Shown here one piece after another: positions 7,601 to 15,788 of a stretch of DNA of 64,000 nucleotides; the stretch's first letter is position 1, and every line of letters starts with the position of its first letter. This DNA comes from JAJDTR01 sp965220415 (GTDB taxonomy: Bacteria; Poribacteria; WGA-4E; JAJDTR01). The notes under the pieces were generated by a model, which did no database searches, was not told the DNA's origin, and worked only from the letters and a program-made list of their open reading frames with translations. The DNA is taken from NCBI GenBank assembly GCA_965220415.1, contig OZ244829.1:5456001-5520000 (forward strand), written 5' to 3'. The position numbers and the translations under genes are program-made.

Positions 7601-8789
7601 ACGAATGCTGGACACAATCAGTGTTTTAGCGCCGGAAAAGCGCGGGATTTTGGACTGTCTGGGACATGTGCTCGCGGAGGATGTTTATGCCGTTGAACAC
7701 ATCCCGCCGTTCGATAACTCGGCGATGGATGGTTTTGCCGTTATCGCCGAGGATGTTCAAGGCGCGTCCAAGGATACGCCTGTGAGCCTTTCGGTGATTG
7801 AAACAATCGCCGCCGGATACGCGCCAAAAAAACGGATTGAAAGGGGCAAAGCCGCGCGAATCATGACAGGTGCGATGATGCCGGCGGGGGCAGACGCGGT
7901 CGTCATGCAGGAGGTAACGAAGTTCGACGGGGAACACGTTCAGATTGCGGAAGCGGTGGAAAAGGCGGAAAACGTCCGGTTCATAGGCGAAAGCGTGAAG
8001 AACAGGGATCTTGTCATGCCCAGCGGGAAACTTCTCCGTCCACAGGAATGCTCAATGCTGGCATCGCTGAATCAATCGGAAGTGCTAGTACACAGGCGTC
8101 CACATGTCGCCGTGGTTTCTACGGGCGATGAATTGACGCCGCTCGGCAATGCGTTGCAACCCGGCAAGATTCGCGACAGCAACCGGTATGGCATCTACGC
8201 GCAACTTCAGGAAGCGGGGTGTATCCCAATCGATATGGGAATTGCTCGCGATGATGAGGCGGAAACCGAACGCATATTCCGCGATGGACTGGATCGAGCC
8301 GATGCTCTCATTACCAGTGGAGGAGTGTCCGTCGGGGAGCACGATGTTGTCAAGACGGTTTTATCCAAACTCGGCGAGATCAATTTCTGGCGGGTGGCAA
8401 TGAAGCCGGGAAAACCCCAAGCCTACGGCATCGCCGATGGAAAGCCAATCTTCGGCTTACCGGGAAATCCAGTCTCGTCTCTTGTTGTGTTTGAACTTTT
8501 CGTCCGCCCGGCGCTCCTTACAATGGCGGGCCACTCAAACCCATTTCGACCAACGTTCAAAGCCGTGTTGGACGAAGATATCGTTAATAAAGATAAACGA
8601 ACCAACTACATGCGGTCGATTATTACGCAGCGTGAAGGGAAGTATTACGCAAAGACAACCGGACCGCAAGGCTCAGGCATTCTCTATTCACTTGTTTTGG
8701 CGAACGGGTTTATCGTTATTCCGGCGGGCGTTAATCTAAAGGCGGGAGATGAGGTGGAAGCGCAGTTTTTGGGTGATGGTGTCGGATGA
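7572..8789 (+). CDS. moeA: Molybdopterin molybdenumtransferase MoeA
   Basis: Inserts molybdenum into adenylated molybdopterin. About 405 residues, normal for the family. Recognisable parts are FDNSAMDGFAV (residues about 50-60), the TGAMMPAGADAVVMQE substrate loop, VVSTGDEL, SGGVSVGEHD and the C-terminal MKPGKP and GLPGNPVSS motifs. GGAGGA at 7561-7566 precedes two adjacent ATGs (7572 and 7575); either could start. It overlaps mobA. modA and modB for molybdate uptake are 28 kb away in this window. Confidence 0.94.
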   Translation: MMLTVEEARKRMLDTISVLAPEKRGILDCLGHVLAEDVYAVEHIPPFDNSAMDGFAVIAEDVQGASKDTPVSLSVIETIAAGYAPKKRIERGKAARIMTGAMMPAGADAVVMQEVTKFDGEHVQIAEAVEKAENVRFIGESVKNRDLVMPSGKLLRPQECSMLASLNQSEVLVHRRPHVAVVSTGDELTPLGNALQPGKIRDSNRYGIYAQLQEAGCIPIDMGIARDDEAETERIFRDGLDRADALITSGGVSVGEHDVVKTVLSKLGEINFWRVAMKPGKPQAYGIADGKPIFGLPGNPVSSLVVFELFVRPALLTMAGHSNPFRPTFKAVLDEDIVNKDKRTNYMRSIITQREGKYYAKTTGPQGSGILYSLVLANGFIVIPAGVNLKAGDEVEAQFLGDGVG

Positions 8790-8806
8790 TACTTGCCCTG
8801 TTTTCT

Positions 8807-8836
8807 TTGATATAAGCGTTGCGGTTGTGGTAATAT
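8807..8836 (+). promoter_or_regulatory. Promoter of the MNT-HEPN pair
   Basis: TTGATA (8807-8812), 18-bp spacer, TAATAT (8831-8836). Predicted start near 8843, ahead of the nucleotidyltransferase gene. Confidence 0.6.
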
Positions 8837-8902
8837 AAAACAACGGGCAAGCGTCTAAACGTGTGCGTGAACCTTGTTAGGATTGAAGAAAAGGTGAAAA
8901 CC

Positions 8903-9265
8903 GTGATAGACCTCTCAGAAGACAAAATCTGCCGAGAAATTGTTAGATATGTTCGAGAAGTGGCGAGTCCGCGGAAAATCGTTCTGTTTGGATCGCGGGC
9001 GCGTGGAGATGGCGATGACGATTCAGACTACGATCTGCTCGTCGTGAAAGATGAGATTAAATCTCGTGGCGAAGAAGCCCATAAGATACGCGTTGCGCTT
9101 ATGGCTCTTCCTATCTTTGCGGACGTTCTTGTGCGAAGCGCCGAAGAGGATAGCAAATACCAGCAACTTAGAATTGGATTTCAGAAAAGGTTGATGGAGG
9201 ATGGTGTCGTCCTGTATGAACGCGGTGGAAAAGGAGTTAGTTCAAACTCTGTTGGGAAAAGCTGA
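8903..9265 (+). CDS. MNT-type nucleotidyltransferase (antitoxin of HEPN/MNT module)
   Basis: A 120-residue minimal nucleotidyltransferase. GSRARG (residues 30-35) followed by SDYDLLV (Asp42 and Asp44) forms the polymerase-beta-type active site. In HEPN/MNT modules the MNT partner neutralises the HEPN toxin, in studied cases by AMPylation. GTG 8903 is preferred because AAGGTG sits 6 bases before it; GTGs at 8894 and 8861 are alternatives. It overlaps the HEPN gene by about 50 bp, consistent with a coupled pair. Confidence 0.85.
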   Translation: MIDLSEDKICREIVRYVREVASPRKIVLFGSRARGDGDDDSDYDLLVVKDEIKSRGEEAHKIRVALMALPIFADVLVRSAEEDSKYQQLRIGFQKRLMEDGVVLYERGGKGVSSNSVGKS

Positions 9266-9617
9266 AACCGATCTGTTGAATGCTACCATACTTCGTGATA
9301 GCAACCAAGGCAATCCTGAAGGGATTGGTTTTCATGTGCAACAGGCGGTAGAAAAATCGCTCAAAGCCATTCTGGTTTTTCATGGTATTGACTATCCACG
9401 AACGCACTCGATAGTTGGATTGGCGCACTTGGCAAGCGACAACGACATTGACTTGCCGGCTGCATTTCCTGAATCGGATCGTTATACGGATTATGCAGTA
9501 GACTTTAGGTACGATCAATTTGACCCTCACGAGGAATTTGACTTTGATGAGGCAGTGGCACATGCCACGGAATGTGTGAGTTTCGCAAAGTCGATTTTGG
9601 GGGAGGCGCTTTCCTGA
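9216..9617 (+). CDS. HEPN-domain protein (toxin candidate of HEPN/MNT module)
   Basis: A 133-residue all-helical HEPN protein. The KAETDLLNATIL start, the FHVQQAVEKSLKAILV helix and the PRTHSI segment are typical. A possible Rx(4-6)H RNase motif is R98-x6-H105 (FRYDQFDPHEE). HEPN toxins in such pairs cleave RNA, but this one carries the longer spacing and many acidic residues, so catalytic ability is uncertain. ATG 9216 matches the family start. ATG 9201, directly after GGAGG, is an alternative with poor spacing. Confidence 0.85.
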   Translation: MNAVEKELVQTLLGKAETDLLNATILRDSNQGNPEGIGFHVQQAVEKSLKAILVFHGIDYPRTHSIVGLAHLASDNDIDLPAAFPESDRYTDYAVDFRYDQFDPHEEFDFDEAVAHATECVSFAKSILGEALS

Positions 9618-9732
9618 TTCTTGGGGAAAGCGCTGCCAAGAGGCAAGGTCTGCCGGGCTTTCGAAAGGCTAAGCACTCCCTATAATGGAGTAATATTCGA
9701 CTTCTCGTTGTGATGATGCCTTCAAGCGATCA

Positions 9733-9772
9733 CAAAAAAAGGGCAGAATACGACATTCGTGTATTCCGCCCT
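9733..9772 (-). terminator. Intrinsic terminator of the iscU-like/iscA operon
   Basis: On the minus strand a 12-bp stem (AGGGCGGAATAC with GTATTCTGCCCT, one G-U pair) closes a short loop and is followed by seven Ts. It lies 25 bases after the iscA stop. Confidence 0.85.
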
Positions 9773-9797
9773 GTGTCCACATTAAATCTTGATTAAA

Positions 9798-10127
9798 TTA
9801 TACGCTGAAGGATTCGCCGCAACCGCATTCTGTCTTAGCGTTCGGATTGGTAATCTTGAAGCCGGAGTCCATCAGACCGTCCTGGTAGTCCAACGTTGAG
9901 CCAGCAAGGTAAAGCGTACTTCGCGGGTCGACGAAGACCTTTAGTCCGTGAAACTCAAAAACCTTGTCGTTACCTTTGGATTCGCCAAACGCAAGGTCGT
10001 ATTGGAAACCGGAGCATCCCCCGCCAACAACCTTCATCCGTAAACCAAATCCTTCCTCCGCGGAATGCCCCTCTCTTGCGATTAAGCCGAGTGCCTTCTG
10101 CGCCGCGTTTTCAGTGACCGATATCAT
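9798..10127 (-). CDS. A-type iron-sulfur carrier (IscA/ErpA/HesB family)
   Basis: A 109-residue carrier that receives Fe-S clusters and passes them to apoproteins. The three ligand cysteines are intact: GGGCSGFQY in the middle and ECGCGESF at the C-terminus. The ribosome site GGAGAAAGATC precedes the ATG. The gene overlaps the end of the IscU-like gene by 17 bp and ends at a strong terminator, so the two form an operon. Whether it serves as IscA, ErpA or another A-type protein cannot be told from sequence alone. Confidence 0.93.
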   Translation of the reverse strand: MISVTENAAQKALGLIAREGHSAEEGFGLRMKVVGGGCSGFQYDLAFGESKGNDKVFEFHGLKVFVDPRSTLYLAGSTLDYQDGLMDSGFKITNPNAKTECGCGESFSV

Positions 10128-10515
10128 GATCTTTCTCCTCCGTTCGATTTGTTACCTTTGAAATATAGTCGTTAATCGCGGATTGAACAACTTTTTGCGC
10201 GTCAATTGCGTAGCGTTGTTTATCTGGCGGCAAGCCGCCCAGTACATCGTCGATTTGCCGATTGGTGATTTTTAATGCCTCTTCAATCGTGGTACCTTGG
10301 ACGAGTTGCGTCGCGACAGAACCTGCTGCGATAACGGTTGGACACCCAAAAGCTTTGAACCTTGCGCTGACAATTCTATCGCGGTAAACCCTAATCCAAA
10401 ATTTTATCATCTCGCCGCTGGCGGGGGTTCCCACAATTCCCACACCGTCGGCGTCCTCTATCATCCCGACGTTGCGTGGATTTTTGTAGTGGTCGATGAC
10501 CTGTGGGCTATACAT
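10111..10515 (-). CDS. IscU/NifU-like scaffold homologue lacking most cluster ligands
   Basis: A 134-residue IscU/NifU_N-fold protein: MYSPQVIDHYKNPRNVG at the start, EEALKITNRQIDDVLGGLPP in the second half. In standard scaffolds three cysteines, an Asp and a His hold the nascent cluster. Here the first Cys is Ser33 (GTPASGE, with Glu35 for Asp), the second is kept (C58 in AFGC), and the His-Cys pair is Arg101-Tyr102 (KQRYAID). It therefore may not hold a [2Fe-2S] cluster in the usual way. It is coupled to a normal A-type carrier. No IscS or SufS lies nearby. The family is certain; the role is open. Confidence 0.85.
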   Translation of the reverse strand: MYSPQVIDHYKNPRNVGMIEDADGVGIVGTPASGEMIKFWIRVYRDRIVSARFKAFGCPTVIAAGSVATQLVQGTTIEEALKITNRQIDDVLGGLPPDKQRYAIDAQKVVQSAINDYISKVTNRTEEKDHDIGH

Positions 10516-10969
10516 CTGCCTTGACTTCCGTCGGTTAAGCGGGCAACCATCCTAAATTATATGCCACCCAATGCCCGATGTCAAATCTTTACTTAACCCA
10601 AGTTGCCACCTTTGTAGCACGATCTGTTAGATTGTGCTTCTGGTGCGTAACTCGTGCGCAAACTGACAGTTTACGCTACGAAATCTCCGCGATTATCGGG
10701 TCATTTTCAATAAAAAACGATGGTACATGTGCATAATCTTGTAAGTAGCAACTTGCATACTTATGCAAGTTACCCCGATCCATAGACGAGGATAAGGGTG
10801 TAGTCTAATACGTAATAGACAAAAAAATTAATAAGTATCACGATTGAACAACCGAATAGGGATTGACCGAGCAGATAGCATTCAGAATTTTCTGTTACCC
10901 TCCCTGTTCGTGCGGTTAATCAACAGAAATCCCATTAGACATTACACATATAGTCACTGACCAATCTAC
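10516..10969. other. Intergenic region with three GTAG-headed palindromes
   Basis: No gene is supported. It holds GCACGATC-TGTTA-GATTGTGC (10617-10637, preceded by GTA), GCGCAAACTG-A-CAGTTTACGC (10656-10676, followed by TACG) and AACTTGCATA-CT-TATGCAAGTT (10750-10771, preceded by GTAGC). The remainder to the selenoprotein stop shows nothing recognisable. Confidence 0.6.
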
Positions 10970-12457
10970 TTACACTCTGGGATCTTGGGTCTGAAGAAGG
11001 TCTAACTGACCTTCTGTTGGTTCGGCTCAACAAAACCAAGGCTCTGTAAGCCGTGGCGCTCTCGCTCGGTCCTCGGGAAATACACGGCGCTCCGGAGGGG
11101 CGTCCCCATGCAAATTTGCCGCAAGTTCCCAGATACAAAAGAACGTCTCGCATGGATCGACACCCGCTTGGGAGTTCCTCTCCACCAACGCACTGACAGT
11201 TTTGTGGAGTTCATCCATGCGCGGATCGGGATGTGACCAGTGGTAGCTAAACGCACTCTGGTCCAGTGAGCCCAAATGAGGTTTCACGGCATCGCGATTT
11301 AATAAGTGAGAACCTGGGGGAATCAACAGCCGCACCGCGTATTGTACCGGATCGACGTGGTCAATCAGACCGTAGGTTGATACAAATTCAAACACTTCAA
11401 GATAATCACGCAACGACGTCCACGGTGTGAATGCGACCCAAGTGGGACGAAGGGCGATGTTTTCCGCGTGCACAATCTCAATTGTCTCCTCAACATCACG
11501 CCGCGTATGGTTTTTCTCCAAAATCTGAAGCACGCGATCGCTCAACGATTCAACCGCAGAAACGATGAACAGGCAGCCCAATTGACTGAACTCGGAAAAC
11601 ACTTTGCTATGTTTGATGATGTGTTCAACCTTCGTCGTAAAATCAAAAGTTAGGGATGGGAACTCAGCATGCATTGCTTGGACGAGACGCAGTGAATGGG
11701 TGGGACCATTCAAGAAATCCGGATCGCCGAACGTAATATGTGTCGCTCCTGTTTGAACTTGCTGACGAATATCTTCCAGTACAATCTCCTGCGGAACAAC
11801 GAAGAAGCGACCATCATATACGGGTGGAATTGGGCAGTGTGTGCAGAGGTATTTGCAGCCTCGACTTCCCTCGACGTAACCAACCAATCGGTTTTCACCG
11901 CGATGCGCTAAGTGAGCGTACGAGGGTAGTGCTGGCAGCGGACCACGCGATGGTGGGGAAAAGGGCAGACGCTTCAGAAAAGGTCGAGTTTCAACACCGT
12001 GGCCAATCACCCCATCTGGTAGATTTGATACATTTGTCGGCGAAGAAAGCTCGTGCGTGCTAGCCATCTCAATAAGGGCAAGGAGCGGCAATTCGTATTC
12101 ACCGGCTATGCAAAAGTCTGCTCCGTTCTCAAGTAAGTAATCGGCATTTAGACCCGCGTAGAGACCGTAGAGACAGATTAGCGCCTCCGGGTTGATTTTC
12201 CGAATCTGTTTGACGACGTAAACACCCAAGCGTAAGGCGGTGTGCATTGGTACGGCGATTCCGACAAAGCGGGCACGGGAGACCTTTTCCAAATCTAAAG
12301 GTTCAACGGAAACGTCGATTGCGGTCGGTGAGAAGCCAGCACGTTCCAAGAAACCAAGGGGCATGGCGACTCCCATTGGTTGATGTCCCAATTCATAGCA
12401 GGAAATCAACAGTACTGCACCAGATGAACGCATATTTTTAGCCTGAGTGTGGCTCAT
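10970..12457 (-). CDS. B12-binding radical SAM selenoprotein with CUAEP-type tail
   Basis: A 495-residue protein if the in-frame UGA at 11029-11027 is read as selenocysteine (residue 477). A cobalamin-binding-like domain spans about residues 15-130. The radical SAM cluster motif is C201-x3-C205-x2-C208 (GCKYLCTHC). Translation through the UGA gives PRLTEPWFC-U-AEPTEGQLDL and ends at TAA 10970. I recall a described CUAEP/CCAEP-tail radical SAM family in which Cys or Sec fills this place. A SECIS-like hairpin lies at the right distance after the UGA. Read as a stop, the UGA would cut the tail motif in half. The start ATG is not backed by a strong ribosome site. Its substrate is unknown and it has no close operon partner. 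Confidence 0.88.
10995..11029 (-). promoter_or_regulatory. Bacterial SECIS element after the recoded UGA
   Basis: Eleven bases after the UGA, a perfect 8-bp stem AGAAGGUC/GACCUUCU closes the 5-base loop AGUUA. The loop begins 19 bases after the UGA and has G as its second base. Both agree with the bacterial SECIS rules (loop 16-37 bases downstream, G among the first two loop bases). Confidence 0.82.
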
Positions 12458-12500
12458 TAATATTGTCCCGTATTCGATCTTGGTGATTAGTTAATTCTTA

Positions 12501-12849
12501 CCTACTCTCCGCACCCATTTTTCGGGTTTACAGAATTTATTGGTAGCCCCCTACTATCCCTGGCTGAAAATTCTTTCCGCAAGTAACTCGCTGCAGAGGA
12601 GCGCAATGTGGGTATTACGCCATTATTCCTAGTGGTACAGTTCTTTTGCCAATAAACCCTCGTTTTTCACCCTATAACTAGCTTTTGGCGGGTATTACTT
12701 GATTGGTGATGTTCATATCAGTCTTGCATTGTAATTTCAATATATAGTACGTTCTATTTAATTAGAATACAGTATATGCTATCACCATTAGTCGCTGGAA
12801 CGATACCAAAAAATACCCAAATTAGCACTTATGAGGTGCGGAGTGTAGG
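12501..12849. mobile_element. MITE-like element A, copy 1 (349 bp)
   Basis: Begins CCTACTCTCCGCACC and ends GGTGCGGAGTGTAGG, 15-bp terminal inverted repeats with one mismatch. It is flanked on both sides by TTCTTA, a 6-bp target duplication. No coding capacity is seen. The interior is highly similar to 23040-23438, lacking a block of about 50 bp. Confidence 0.85.
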
Positions 12850-12921
12850 TTCTTATCATAGTTCCCATGGTATTTTTGAGAAGTCGGTGCAATCTCATTT
12901 TGCGGAAGCATCATCGATTTT

Positions 12922-13974
12922 CTAATCGGGGATTTCGACATGATATCGCTCCGCAACGGCTTTAATCTGCGCCCATGTTTCCTCTTCAATGTAGATGCCG
13001 TCCTTCTCCCGTTTCTCGCGCTCGCGAAATCCGCGTTCACCCGGTACAAAGATTTCCTCGACACCGGGTGATTTCTGCGCCGACTTGACATATGCGACGA
13101 AACGATTTACCTCTTCGCTGAACTCCGGTATCTCGACAAAGCTGGCGATGTTTATAACAGTGATAAATATACCGTTGCCGGGTCTTGTTTCGTCTTCTCG
13201 TGTGCAGCCAGCGCCGCTCAATGCGCCCGATAGAATATCCACGACGAGACTGAGTCCGAATCCTTTCTGTGCGGCTATCCCTCCGAAGGGCAACAATGCT
13301 CCAGGCGGATCCGAATAAAAGTCATCCACGTTCGTCGTAGGCGTTCCGGCGGAATCGACAATCCATCCTTCCGGGGCGTCTTCCTCCCGATGTTGCCGCA
13401 ATCTTACTTTTCCCGAGGCGACAACACTGGTGGACATGTCGAGTAGCAGAGGTTCGCGTCCCGAAATCGGAATCGCGCAAGCAAGCGGATTGGTCGATAG
13501 CCTCGGTTCAATTCCCCCAAACGGCACTACGCAGCTTCCGGCGCCGTGATCGTTTACTGTCAAAAGGCAGATCATATCGGATTCTGCGGCGATTAGGGCG
13601 TAACCTCCCAATCGTCCGACTTCGTTCGATCTTGAGACGACGACGGAACCGAGATCGTTGGATTTAGCTTTCCGTACGGCGAGTTTCACGGCGTGAGTGG
13701 CGATGACTGGGCCAAATCCCCAATTGCCGTCCAACACCGCCATGGTTTGGGATTCACGTTTAACCTCGATCTCCGCACCCAAATCAATCAATCCGGATTC
13801 AACTTCGGGGACGTATTTGAGTGGTAGATGGATGACGCCGTGCGAATCGTGTCCGACGAGATTGGCGTCGACCATTGCACGTGTAACCACTTCCGCTTCA
13901 GCGTCGGATACACCGAGCGCATGGAAGATTTTCAAACACGATTCTGTCAGTTTCTCCGCTGTTAATACTGGCAA
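12922..13974 (-). CDS. Ldh/malate dehydrogenase-family (YlbC/AllD type) NAD(P)-dependent oxidoreductase
   Basis: About 350 residues, the usual length of this Rossmann-unrelated dehydrogenase family, which reduces or oxidises 2-hydroxy acids. Diagnostic stretches are GHDSHGVIHLPLKYV near residue 44, GVISRSN-type VVVSRSNEVGRLGGYAL near residue 115, STNPLACAIPI near residue 165 and LLLDMSTS. TTG 13974 is chosen because GAGG lies 8 bases upstream; TTG 13980 is the alternative. The substrate (malate, lactate, ureidoglycolate or sulfolactate in relatives) cannot be set from sequence. It has no adjacent partner. Confidence 0.88.
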   Translation of the reverse strand: MPVLTAEKLTESCLKIFHALGVSDAEAEVVTRAMVDANLVGHDSHGVIHLPLKYVPEVESGLIDLGAEIEVKRESQTMAVLDGNWGFGPVIATHAVKLAVRKAKSNDLGSVVVSRSNEVGRLGGYALIAAESDMICLLTVNDHGAGSCVVPFGGIEPRLSTNPLACAIPISGREPLLLDMSTSVVASGKVRLRQHREEDAPEGWIVDSAGTPTTNVDDFYSDPPGALLPFGGIAAQKGFGLSLVVDILSGALSGAGCTREDETRPGNGIFITVINIASFVEIPEFSEEVNRFVAYVKSAQKSPGVEEIFVPGERGFREREKREKDGIYIEEETWAQIKAVAERYHVEIPD

Positions 13975-14680
13975 TGTCAATGCCTCTTTATTCTGCCACC
14001 GATATATTGCGAATCAGTGATATTATACGACCTTTTGGGCGCAGATTTCAATCACATTAGCGTTTGGAGGTAGGGGAGTAAAACCGATTGCAGGGAATCT
14101 GGAACGGCGAAGGAGTGGTGGGCGGTGCCCACCCTATAGGGATCAAGTTAAGCGTTTCACGGGGCAGGTTGCACAGTTTCAATGTCTCAATCTGTTGATT
14201 CCCACATAATCTTGGACGAAAGAATCCTTTTTAATTCATCAATCGGTCCGACTAAGAAGATGTGCCATAGCGACCGTCTTCGTAGGGGCGGGGATCAAGC
14301 GAATGGATAATGAGCGCGATAGAGATTCCGTCCCCGCCCGATAGGGGCAAGTGTTAGTAATTTCACGAGGGAATTTCCCTGCAGTACTAAGCGAAATCTC
14401 CTAAATTGATCCTTATGGTCGTGGGCGGTGCCCACCCTACAACTGCTGTACCGATTAATGGTTAGGCATGTTCCGGGAGTTGGGTTTCACTGTGTTCAAC
14501 CCAACCTACGGATTATCGCTGAACAATCAGGAGTGTTTCCTATTTTGAGTATTGATTGCTGTTGACATTAGTGCTTGGAGATGTGGCATAATTACACTGA
14601 GAAGTGACCTGATACAGAAACCAAGTTTCGTCTTCTAGGACAGCAGGGCGGAAACAGGGGCTCCAATATCCAAAAGTCGT
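13975..14680. other. Repeat-rich intergenic region upstream of the phosphonate-type pair
   Basis: Hairpins GGTGGGC-GGT-GCCCACC (14117-14133), GTGGGC-GG-TGCCCAC (14421-14434) and GTTGGGTT...AACCCAAC (14479-14505, followed by CTACG). A GTAGGGGCGGGG palindrome is interrupted by a 36-bp unit at 14294. A weak TTGACA (14562) with CATAAT (14587) has a long 19-bp spacer and is only a doubtful promoter. No gene is seen. Confidence 0.55.
14294..14329 (+). repeat. 36-bp GATC-type micro-insertion unit, copy 3, inside a palindrome
   Basis: Runs from ATCAAGCGAATGGATAATGA to GATAGAGATTCC and separates the arms GTAGGGGCGGGG and GTCCCCGCCC, which would otherwise form one hairpin. Confidence 0.7.
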
Positions 14681-15778
14681 ATGCACCATACTGCACTAGT
14701 CGCGCTATTCCGCGGAGTCGGTCAGCCATTTGAGATTAGCAGGCAACCCATAGACCTGTCGAGCAAAGAGAACGTGTTGGTTCGAGTCTTGCTTGCAACA
14801 ATCTGCGGCTCGGATCTGCACACGGTCACGGGACGAAGATCTGTTTCGTTGCCGTGTGCACTGGGCCATGAAACCGTCGGAGTGGTTGCCGCGCCGACAA
14901 AATTATGCGACGCCTACGGAAGGAATCTGAGTGAAGGCAATCGAATTACCTGGAGCATTGGAACGTCATGCGGACGATGCCATAACTGCGTTGAGAAGAG
15001 CCTGCCTCAGAAATGCGACAGACTGTTCAAATATGGACATACAGGAGGCGGGTCCAATGTTGCGTTCAGCGGAGGGTTTGGCGAGTACATCCAGCTTCGC
15101 CCCGGCACCGCCATCTATCCTCTGCCTGACGCTCTAACCGATCGCGAAGCGGCGCCGCTTAATTGTGCGCTCGCTACCGTCCTAGACGGATTGAAAGCCA
15201 TTGGTGTCAAAGTAGGTGACAATGCAGTTGTACAAGGTGCGGGAATGTTAGGCATCTATGCGGCGTGCTACCTGCGCGAAAGCGGGTGTAAGAGTGTAAC
15301 AGTTGTCGATTATCAAGAAGATCGGTTACAAATGGCGGCTCGGTTCGGAGCGACACACACCTTCAATCTCACGAACACCACTGCGGAAGAGATTGAACAA
15401 GCCATCCAAGAGGTTACAAATCAAAAGGGCGCCGACCTCGTCCTAGAGGTGAGCGGAGCAAGCGCGGCGTTGTCGAACGCGCTTGATTGGTTGGGATTCG
15501 GAGGTCGCTGTCTCACGCTCGGATTCGTTTATCCGGGCGCCGATGTCACACTTGACGCTCAGAAAATCGTGACGAAATGTTTGACAATTCGCGGGCTGCA
15601 CAACTATCATCCGTCTGCACTCGGTGAAGCGATTCGGTTCGTTGAAAAAAAACGCGATGACTATCCGTTCGACGAGTTAGTAGGTGCAGTCTACCCGTTG
15701 CGGGAGATTGATGCGGCGTTTGAACGGGCACGGCAGGGCGATTTGGTTCGAGTGGCTGTAGATCCGCAAAGGGAGTGA
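14681..15778 (+). CDS. Zinc-dependent dehydrogenase of the phosphonate-catabolism-associated type
   Basis: Medium-chain zinc dehydrogenase of 365 residues. Catalytic zinc residues appear as TICGSD and LGHET; four structural zinc cysteines form CGRCHNC and QKC (residues about 104-118). VQGAGMLGIYAA binds NAD(P). The sequence style, including the start of the zinc domain and GGFGEYIQL, resembles the alcohol dehydrogenases associated with phosphonate operons. The PhnA-like hydrolase gene begins 10 bases after its stop, supporting this role. The substrate is inferred, probably a phosphonate-derived alcohol or aldehyde. Confidence 0.8.
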   Translation: MHHTALVALFRGVGQPFEISRQPIDLSSKENVLVRVLLATICGSDLHTVTGRRSVSLPCALGHETVGVVAAPTKLCDAYGRNLSEGNRITWSIGTSCGRCHNCVEKSLPQKCDRLFKYGHTGGGSNVAFSGGFGEYIQLRPGTAIYPLPDALTDREAAPLNCALATVLDGLKAIGVKVGDNAVVQGAGMLGIYAACYLRESGCKSVTVVDYQEDRLQMAARFGATHTFNLTNTTAEEIEQAIQEVTNQKGADLVLEVSGASAALSNALDWLGFGGRCLTLGFVYPGADVTLDAQKIVTKCLTIRGLHNYHPSALGEAIRFVEKKRDDYPFDELVGAVYPLREIDAAFERARQGDLVRVAVDPQRE

Positions 15779-15788
15779 CGGAAAGTGC

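Noticed and set aside
11027..11029. UGA as a true stop of the radical SAM gene
   Set aside because: The codons after it complete a tail motif and a SECIS-like hairpin follows at correct spacing.
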